Assembly (NCBI GenBank): GCA_024277405.1
Contig: JAJRVI010000192.1
Location: 1-11,249, forward strand
Direction of reading: 5' to 3'
DNA length: 11,249 nt
DNA from: Fidelibacterota bacterium
GTDB lineage: Bacteria > Bipolaricaulota > Bipolaricaulia > Bipolaricaulales > Bipolaricaulaceae
Position 1 is the first letter of the stretch; each line of letters starts with the position of its first letter. Both the position numbers and the translations under genes were made by a program. This document shows positions 6,286 through 11,249 of this stretch, piece by piece. The notes below the pieces were generated by a model. It did not search any database. It had not been told where the DNA came from and saw nothing but the letters and a program-made list of their open reading frames with translations.

Positions 6286-7553
6286 GCGGAGGGACCCTGG
6301 CGGAGAAGATCCTATCCCGCCGCCTCGGACGTCCCGTGGCGGCCGGGGAGTTCGTGGTCGCCCCGGTGGACCTCGTCCTGGCCCACGAGGGGACGGCGAC
6401 CCTCGCCATCGAGAGGTTCTCCACCCTGGGCAAGCACAGGCCAGCCGCCCCGGTCCTCCTCTTCCTCGATCACGCGGCGCCCGCCCCCCGGCGGGAACTG
6501 GCCGAGGTCCACCGTCGGATGCGGGCGTTCGCCGCCGGGGCCGGCGCCCACCTTCACGAGGTCGGCGCCGGGATATGCCACCAGATCGTGGCGGAGCGAT
6601 GGGCCTCGCCGGGGCAGATCATCGTGGGCGCCGATTCCCACACCTGCACCGCCGGGGCGCTTGGGGCGTTCGCCACCGGGATGGGCTCCACCGATGTGGG
6701 GGTGGCCATGGCCCTGGGGCGGACCTGGTTCCGGGTGCCGGAGACGATCCGCGTCGACTTCGTGGGGGATGGGGAGGGCGGGCGGCATCTCCCCCCCGGG
6801 CTCACGGCCAAGGACCTGATCCTGCATCTCATCGCTCTCTTGGGGGACGACGGCGCCGCCTATAAAGCCATCGAGTTCGGCGGTCCGGCGGTGGAGGCGC
6901 TGGATATGGAGGGGCGCTTGACCATCTGCAACATGGCGGTGGAGGCGGGCGCGAAGGTCGGGCTCTGCGCCTCCGACGATGTAACCCGCCGGTTCCTCGA
7001 GGAGAGGGGGCGGGGGGAACATTTCGTGCCCCTTCATCCCGGCCCCGGTGCCCAGTACGAGCGGCACCTGGAGGTGGACGTGGCGGGACTTTCCCCCCAG
7101 GTGGCCTTCCCCCCCGCCGTGGATCGGGCTCGTCCGGTGGAGGAGGCGGCCGGGATCCCCATCGATCAAGTGTTGATCGGGACCTGTACCAACGGCCGCA
7201 TCTCGGACCTCCGCCTGGCCGCCCGGATATTGGAGGGCCGGAAGGTACATCCCGGGGTGAGGCTCCTGGTGGCCCCGGCATCCCGGGAAGTGTACCTCCA
7301 GGCCCTCCGGGAGGGGTTGCTGGAAGTGTTCATCGCTGCCGGGGGCACGGTCCTCCCCCCCGGATGCGGGCCCTGCGTGGGGGTGCACCTGGGGGTGTTG
7401 GGGGATGGGGAGCGCTGCCTCTCCACCCAGAACCGGAACTTCCCCGGCCGCATGGGAAACCCCCGGGGCGAGATCTACCTCGCTTCCCCCGCCACCGCCG
7501 CCGCCACCGCGGTCAAGGGGGCGATCGCGGATCCCCGGGAGTTCCTCGTTTGA
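6282..7553 (+). CDS. Homoaconitase large subunit (LeuC/HacA family)
   Basis: This 423-residue [4Fe-4S] hydro-lyase large subunit, together with the next gene's product, would convert (R)-homocitrate via cis-homoaconitate to homoisocitrate. Cluster ligands are visible: C302 in IGTCTNGRISDLR, and C362 and C365 in PPGCGPCVG. Other family landmarks are HEVGAGICHQ (92-101), GADSHTCTAGALGAFATGMGSTD (116-138, an active-site stretch) and STQNRNFPGRMG (381-392). The length is typical of the two-subunit prokaryotic isopropylmalate isomerase/homoaconitase group. Sequence alone does not separate isopropylmalate isomerase from homoaconitase in the large subunit, so the lysine role comes from the operon. 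ATG 6282 overlaps the preceding stop, and the small-subunit gene follows after 19 nt. The symbol is left blank because names for this subunit vary between organisms. Confidence 0.9.
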   Translation: MSGGTLAEKILSRRLGRPVAAGEFVVAPVDLVLAHEGTATLAIERFSTLGKHRPAAPVLLFLDHAAPAPRRELAEVHRRMRAFAAGAGAHLHEVGAGICHQIVAERWASPGQIIVGADSHTCTAGALGAFATGMGSTDVGVAMALGRTWFRVPETIRVDFVGDGEGGRHLPPGLTAKDLILHLIALLGDDGAAYKAIEFGGPAVEALDMEGRLTICNMAVEAGAKVGLCASDDVTRRFLEERGRGEHFVPLHPGPGAQYERHLEVDVAGLSPQVAFPPAVDRARPVEEAAGIPIDQVLIGTCTNGRISDLRLAARILEGRKVHPGVRLLVAPASREVYLQALREGLLEVFIAAGGTVLPPGCGPCVGVHLGVLGDGERCLSTQNRNFPGRMGNPRGEIYLASPATAAATAVKGAIADPREFLV

Positions 7554-7561
7554 GGGGAGAT

Positions 7562-7567
7562 GGGAGG
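7562..7567 (+). promoter_or_regulatory. Ribosome-binding site that sets the homoaconitase small-subunit start
   Basis: GGGAGG ends 5 nt before ATG 7573. It decides the start, since the same frame stays open upstream into the large-subunit gene but encodes nothing family-like there. Confidence 0.7.
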
Positions 7568-7572
7568 AACCG

Positions 7573-8109
7573 ATGGAGAAGGTGATCCGTGGAAGGGTTT
7601 GGCGTTTCGGCGATGGGATCACCACCGACCACATCATCCCCGGGAGGTATTTCCACCTGCGGGGAGATCTCCCGGCGCTGGCCGCCCACGCCATGGAGGA
7701 CGCCGACCCCGAGTTCGCCCGGGGTGCTCGCCCCGGGGATATCGTGGTGGCGGGGAGGAACTTCGGCCAGGGATCGTCGCGGGAGTACGCGGCGTTGGTG
7801 CTCGTGGAACGCGGGATCCGCGCGGTCGTGGCCGCATCCTTCGCCCGGATCTTCTTCCGGAACGCGATCAATGTTGGCCTCCTCCCCGTGGTCTGTGACA
7901 CCGCGGGAATTGAAGCCGGGGATGAGCTGGAGATCGATCTGGGGGCGAACGTGGTCCGTGACCTGACCCGGGGGTTGGTACGCGGATTCGCGCCCCTTCC
8001 GCGTTGGATGCTGCGGATCATCGAGGACGGGGGGATCGTGCCCCACATCCTGGCCCACGGGGGTCTCGGCCTCGCCTTCACCTCGGGGGAGGACGATGGG
8101 CGCGTATAA
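7573..8109 (+). CDS. Homoaconitase small subunit (LeuD/HacB family)
   Basis: This 178-residue swivelling-domain subunit partners the preceding large subunit. Motifs seen: RFGDGITTDHIIPGRY (11-26), GDIVVAGRNFGQGSSREYA (55-73, the conserved serine/arginine active-site loop) and ARIFFRNAINVGLLPV (91-106). The specificity loop after IIPGRY reads FHLRGD. Homoaconitase small subunits of methanogens have an arginine in the equivalent YLRT-type loop where isopropylmalate isomerases have other residues. This arginine (R30) therefore supports homoaconitase, although the loop is not identical and is about one residue longer. The start at ATG 7573 is chosen from GGGAGG at 7562-7567. The 3' end overlaps the dehydrogenase gene by 14 nt, the longest overlap in the operon. 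A tail of about 20 residues after VPHILAHG is not part of the core fold. Confidence 0.88.
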   Translation: MEKVIRGRVWRFGDGITTDHIIPGRYFHLRGDLPALAAHAMEDADPEFARGARPGDIVVAGRNFGQGSSREYAALVLVERGIRAVVAASFARIFFRNAINVGLLPVVCDTAGIEAGDELEIDLGANVVRDLTRGLVRGFAPLPRWMLRIIEDGGIVPHILAHGGLGLAFTSGEDDGRV

Positions 8110-9106
8110 CGTGGTCCTGATCCCCGGGGACGGCATTGGGCCCGAGGTCACCCAGGCCGCGTGCCGGGTGATCGCGGCCACCGGGGTCCCGGTGGATTGG
8201 GAGGTAGTAGAGGTGGGGACCAAGGCCTTGGAGGCCCACGGCGATCCCCTGCCCCCCGAAGCGGTGGAGAGGATCCGGGAGTGTGGGGTGGCCCTGAAGG
8301 GCCCGGTGACCACCCCGGTGGGGGCTGGCTTCCCCAGCGTCAACGTGGCGTTGCGCAAAAGGCTTGATCTCTACGTGAATCTACGCCCGGTGCGGAGCAT
8401 CCCCGGGGTCCCGGGATCGCGGGACTCCGTGGACCTGGTGATCATCCGGGAGAACACCGAGGGCTTGTACGTGGAGATCGAGCGCGAGCCCCGGGCGGGG
8501 GTGGTGGAGGCGGTGCGACGCATCACCGCGGGTGCCAGCCTCCGCATCGCCCGCTTCGCGTTCATGTACGCCGCCCACAACGGCCGGCGCAGCGTGACCG
8601 CGGTCCACAAGGCGAACATCCTCAAGAAGTCTGACGGCCTCTTCCTCGACTGCGCGCGCCGGGTGGCAGCGGAGTACCCCACCATCGCATACCGGGAGCG
8701 CATCGTGGACGCAGCCTGTCTGGATCTCGTCCTCGATCCCCATCGCCACGACGTGCTCCTCTGTCCCAACCTTTACGGGGACATCATCTCCGACCTCGCC
8801 GCCGGACTCGTGGGGGGATTGGGCCTCGTCCCCGCCGCCAACCTGGGGGACGGGGTGGCCGTGTTCGAGGCGGTGCACGGCTCCGCCCCCGACATCGCCG
8901 GCAAGGGGGTCGCCAACCCCACTGCCCTCATCCTCGCTGGGGCCATGCTCCTCGCCCATCTGGGGGAGGCGGAGGCGGGGAGGGCCATCGAGGCCGCGGT
9001 GATCCGTGTCTACCGGAAGGGGAAGGTCCTCACCCCGGATCTCGGAGGGACGTCCACGACGGAGGGGTTCGTGGAGGCGGTCATCGCCGCCCTGGGGTGG
9101 GCGTGA
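8096..9106 (+). CDS. Homoisocitrate/isocitrate dehydrogenase, beta-decarboxylating family
   Basis: This 336-residue NAD(P)-dependent beta-decarboxylating dehydrogenase would convert homoisocitrate to 2-oxoadipate and CO2. Seen: LIPGDGIGPEV (8-18), the substrate loop GAGFPSVNVALRKRLDLY (76-93), arginines R97 and R100 in NLRPVRS, RENTEGLYVE (118-127, catalytic Y125), the catalytic lysine in VHKANIL (K172), metal-binding aspartates D205, D229 and D233 (LYGDIISD), and HGSAPDIAGKGVANPTA (261-277) for the nucleotide. The RPVRSIPGVPGSR and RENTEGLYVE stretches strongly resemble Thermus homoisocitrate dehydrogenase. The substrate loop, however, is SxNxxLR as in isocitrate dehydrogenases, without the Thermus arginine (its R85) linked to homoisocitrate. 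It may act on both substrates. ATG 8096 is preceded closely by GGGGGAGG and overlaps the previous gene. Confidence 0.88.
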   Translation: MGAYNVVLIPGDGIGPEVTQAACRVIAATGVPVDWEVVEVGTKALEAHGDPLPPEAVERIRECGVALKGPVTTPVGAGFPSVNVALRKRLDLYVNLRPVRSIPGVPGSRDSVDLVIIRENTEGLYVEIEREPRAGVVEAVRRITAGASLRIARFAFMYAAHNGRRSVTAVHKANILKKSDGLFLDCARRVAAEYPTIAYRERIVDAACLDLVLDPHRHDVLLCPNLYGDIISDLAAGLVGGLGLVPAANLGDGVAVFEAVHGSAPDIAGKGVANPTALILAGAMLLAHLGEAEAGRAIEAAVIRVYRKGKVLTPDLGGTSTTEGFVEAVIAALGWA

Positions 9107-9111
9107 GGAGG
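9106..9111 (+). promoter_or_regulatory. Ribosome-binding site that sets the lysJ start
   Basis: AGGAGG ends 6 nt before GTG 9118. It favours this start over the upstream in-frame GTG at 9097, which lies inside the preceding gene without a comparable site and would add only seven residues. Confidence 0.75.
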
Positions 9112-9117
9112 AAAGCT

Positions 9118-10278
9118 GTGCGGGACATATGTGAGTTGGAAACGACGTACGAGAGCGGCTTTTACCGGAAGCGCCCCATCGCCCTGGTGCGCGGGGAGGG
9201 GGCGCGGGTCTGGGATGCCGAGGGGAGGGAATACATCGACTGCATCGGGGGCCACGGGGCGGCGATCGTGGGCCACGCCAACCCACACGTGGCCGAGGCC
9301 ATCGCGGCCCAGGCCCGGCGGCTCCTGGTGTGTCCCGGTTCCTTCTGCAACGACGTGCGGGCGGAGCTCCTCGAGGAGCTCGTGCGCATCGCCCCCCCGG
9401 GGATCGAGCGGGCCTTCCTCTGTAACTCCGGGGCGGAGGCGGTGGAGGCGGCCCTCAAGATCGCGCGGCTCGTCACGGGAAAGACGCGGTTCGTCGCCGC
9501 GGCCCGGGGGTTCCACGGCCGGACATTGGGGGCGCTCTCGGTCACCTGGCGGCGGGAGTACCGCGAGCCGTACGAGCCGCTCCTCCCGGGGGTCACGTTC
9601 GTCCCCTACAACGACGCCGGCGCCCTGAAGGAAGCCCTGGCCGGGGGGGACGTGGCCGGGGTGATCCTCGAGGTGGTCCAGGGCGAGGGCGGGGTGATCC
9701 CGGGCGAGGCCGACTACCTGCGGCGAGCGCAGGAGCTGTGCCGGGAGCACGGGGCCCTGTTCATCGTGGACGAGGTCCAGACCGGCTTCGGCCGCACGGG
9801 GAGGATGTTCGCCTGCGAGCATCACGGGCTCGAGCCGGACCTCATCTGCGTCGCCAAGGGGATCGCCGGTGGGGTGCCCATGGGGGCGGTCCTCATCCAC
9901 GGGCGGCTGGGGCCGATGCCGCCCCGGCTCCACGGCTCCACCTTCGGGGGGAGCCCTCTGGCCTGCGCCGCGGCGCTGGCGGCGATCCGGTTCATAGAGG
10001 AGGAACGGCTCCCGGAGCGGGCGGCGGAGCTGGGGGCGTTCTTCCTGGGGGAACTGCGGGGGATCGCCTCGCCCCTCATCCGGGAGGTGCGGGGCCTGGG
10101 GCTCATGGTGGGGGTGGAGCTCCGCCGCCGGGCCGCGCCGTACCTCGCCGCCATGGCGGAGCGTGGTGTCCTGGCCCTCTCCGCTGGGGCCACGGTGGTC
10201 CGCTTCCTCCCGCCCCTGGTGATCACCCGGGAGGAGCTCTCCCGGGTGGCGATGGTCCTGGCGGAGGTCCTACGATGA
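9118..10278 (+). CDS. lysJ: LysJ, [LysW]-aminoadipate semialdehyde aminotransferase
   Basis: This 386-residue class III (acetylornithine-type) PLP aminotransferase would aminate the epsilon position of LysW-aminoadipate semialdehyde, with glutamate as donor, giving LysW-lysine. Motifs: an N-terminal aromatic segment (TTYESGFYRKRPIALVRG, 9-26), CNSGAEAVEAALKIAR (102-117) with the phosphate-binding SGA, the FHGRTLGALS aromatic stacking region (132-141), VQGEGGV (187-193), the IVDEVQTGFGRTG acidic motif (D218), and the PLP lysine K247 in CVAKGIAGGVPMGA. STFGGSPLACAAALA (274-288) is also typical. The length matches LysJ (~390). GTG 9118 is chosen from the upstream AGGAGG. It overlaps lysK by 4 nt. 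The same fold serves arginine synthesis (ArgD), so dual use with LysW-glutamate semialdehyde is possible. Confidence 0.9.
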   Translation: MRDICELETTYESGFYRKRPIALVRGEGARVWDAEGREYIDCIGGHGAAIVGHANPHVAEAIAAQARRLLVCPGSFCNDVRAELLEELVRIAPPGIERAFLCNSGAEAVEAALKIARLVTGKTRFVAAARGFHGRTLGALSVTWRREYREPYEPLLPGVTFVPYNDAGALKEALAGGDVAGVILEVVQGEGGVIPGEADYLRRAQELCREHGALFIVDEVQTGFGRTGRMFACEHHGLEPDLICVAKGIAGGVPMGAVLIHGRLGPMPPRLHGSTFGGSPLACAAALAAIRFIEEERLPERAAELGAFFLGELRGIASPLIREVRGLGLMVGVELRRRAAPYLAAMAERGVLALSAGATVVRFLPPLVITREELSRVAMVLAEVLR

Positions 10279-11249
10279 GGGACGGGGAGGCGGTGGCGTT
10301 CCTGCGGGAGGTCCTCTCCATCTACAGCCCCTCGGGCGGGGAAGGGGAGCTCGCGGCCTACCTCCAGGACCGCTTGAAGCGCCTGGGGTTCGCCGCCGAG
10401 GTGGACGAGATGGGGAACGTGATCGCGGCCCTGGGGGATGTCCCCCGGAGGGAGGGATACGAGCGCCCCGACCTCCTTTTCCTGGGGCACATCGACACCG
10501 TCCCCGGGTTCATCCCCGTGCGGGAGGAGGGCGGGAGGCTGTACGGACGCGGGGCGGTGGACGCCAAGGGGCCGTTCGTGGCTTCCGCCGTGGCCCTCGT
10601 GCGGGCCCGGCGGGCCCTGGAGGGGAAGGGGATCGTCCTCGTGGGCGCGATGGGGGAGGAGTCCGAGGGCGCGGGGGCGAAGCACCTCGTCCCCCGGTTC
10701 CGCCCCGGGGCGGTCATCGTGGGGGAGCCGAGCGGGTGGAACGGGATCGTCCTCGGGTACAAGGGGCGGCTCACGGTCCACTACTCCGTCCAGGTGCCGG
10801 TGTCCCATTCCGCCTCCCCGGAGCCCACCGCCCCGGAGCGGGCGCTGGAGTTCTGGCGCCGGCTGCGCCTGCACACCCGGCGGTTCAACCGGGGCCGCAC
10901 GCGCCGCTTCGACGCCCTGGACGTGGCGCTCAAGCGCATGGGATCCGCCGAGGATGGCCTCGTGGACCGAGCCGAGCTCTCCCTCGTCTTCCGGCTCCCC
11001 CCTGGGCTCGATCCGGGGGCCCTGCGGCGGGAGGTGAGGCGGATGGCGGACGGGGCGGCGGTGAGCTTTGGCGGCGGCGAGCCGGCGTTCCTCGCCCCCA
11101 AGAACACGCCCCTCGTGCGCCTCTTCCTGCGGGCGATCCGGGCCGCGGGGGGGAGGCCCCGGTTCGTGCTGAAAACGGGAACCTCCGATATGAACCTGGT
11201 TGGCCCGGCGTGGGGGTGCCCGATGGTGGCCTACGGCCCCGGGGATTCG
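10275..11249 (+). CDS. lysK: LysK, [LysW]-lysine hydrolase, 3' partial
   Basis: This M20-family metallopeptidase would cleave the bond between lysine and the C-terminal glutamate of LysW, releasing free lysine and recycling the carrier. The frame is open from ATG 10275 to the right edge: 325 codons without a stop, against ~360 expected for the family, so only the last few tens of residues are missing. Metal and catalytic residues visible: LGHIDTVPG (H72, D74), YGRGAVDAKGP (bridging D96), MGEESEG (general base E128 and metal-ligand E129) and VGEPSGW (E151). KTGTSDMNLVG and YGPGDS near the edge are characteristic of the LysK/ArgE-like group; the final metal histidine should lie just outside. 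It begins 4 nt before the end of lysJ, so translation is probably coupled. It may also release ornithine if the carrier serves arginine synthesis. Confidence 0.9.
   Translation, partial: MRDGEAVAFLREVLSIYSPSGGEGELAAYLQDRLKRLGFAAEVDEMGNVIAALGDVPRREGYERPDLLFLGHIDTVPGFIPVREEGGRLYGRGAVDAKGPFVASAVALVRARRALEGKGIVLVGAMGEESEGAGAKHLVPRFRPGAVIVGEPSGWNGIVLGYKGRLTVHYSVQVPVSHSASPEPTAPERALEFWRRLRLHTRRFNRGRTRRFDALDVALKRMGSAEDGLVDRAELSLVFRLPPGLDPGALRREVRRMADGAAVSFGGGEPAFLAPKNTPLVRLFLRAIRAAGGRPRFVLKTGTSDMNLVGPAWGCPMVAYGPGDS

Noticed and set aside
7405..7572. Upstream extension of the homoaconitase small-subunit frame
   Set aside because: It sits inside the large-subunit gene in another frame and is proline-rich. 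GGGAGG before ATG 7573 and the family N-terminus set the true start.
6312..8081. Very long minus-strand open frame opposite the homoaconitase genes
   Set aside because: It lies antisense to two clearly recognised genes, has low-complexity Pro/Arg/Gly/His-rich composition, and is explained by the strong GC bias of the sense codons. No domain is recognisable.
1..11249. Mobile elements, CRISPR arrays, tRNA or rRNA genes
   Set aside because: Reading both strands showed no direct-repeat array, transposase or integrase motif, or recognisable structural RNA; coding genes fill almost all of the window.

Overview
This window is one dense, plus-strand, GC-rich biosynthetic operon for lysine by the amino-carrier-protein (LysW) branch of the alpha-aminoadipate pathway. 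The organism is most likely a thermophilic or deep-branching bacterium. This rests on the pathway itself (best known from Thermus and some archaea), strong Shine-Dalgarno sites, mixed ATG/GTG starts, and the very high G+C with mostly G/C third codon positions. The homocitrate synthase gene closely resembles the Thermus type, but the gene order and the extra synthase genes are not those I recall from Thermus. A Deinococcus-Thermus relative or an uncultured phylum (for example a Bipolaricaulota-like lineage) both fit; the sequence alone does not decide.

Layout, left to right: the 3' part of lysY (1-854); a 170-bp non-coding gap (855-1024) holding a possible 13-codon leader ORF and several competing hairpins; lysX (1025-1900); lysZ (1897-2724); a Thermus-type homocitrate synthase gene (2721-3941); two adjacent NifV-like synthase genes (3938-5134 and 5131-6285); the large and small subunits of a homoaconitase (6282-7553 and 7573-8109); a homoisocitrate/isocitrate dehydrogenase (8096-9106); lysJ (9118-10278); and the 5' part of lysK (10275 to the right edge). 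From lysX onward all genes touch, overlap (mostly by 4 nt) or are separated by fewer than 20 nt, so they probably form one translationally coupled transcript.

How they fit together: homocitrate synthase condenses 2-oxoglutarate with acetyl-CoA; the HacA/HacB homoaconitase isomerises homocitrate to homoisocitrate; the dehydrogenase makes 2-oxoadipate; an aminotransferase not in this window (LysN type) gives 2-aminoadipate. LysX attaches aminoadipate to the carrier LysW (also not in this window), LysZ phosphorylates it, LysY reduces it to the semialdehyde, LysJ aminates it and LysK releases lysine.

The most unusual element is the array of three homocitrate-synthase-family genes. The first is a canonical Lys20/Thermus-type enzyme. 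The other two look like a NifV-type tandem pair, although no nif gene is present. The middle copy has lost the histidines of the C-terminal lid motif (FAHESGIH in its neighbour, FVYESEGR here; GKHSG in its neighbour, GKYSG here), while keeping its barrel metal site. The dehydrogenase has an isocitrate-dehydrogenase-like substrate loop. Together these raise two testable possibilities: a heteromeric catalytic/regulatory synthase pair, or an extra chain-elongation round (for example Re-citrate to 2-oxoglutarate) sharing the same hydratase and dehydrogenase.
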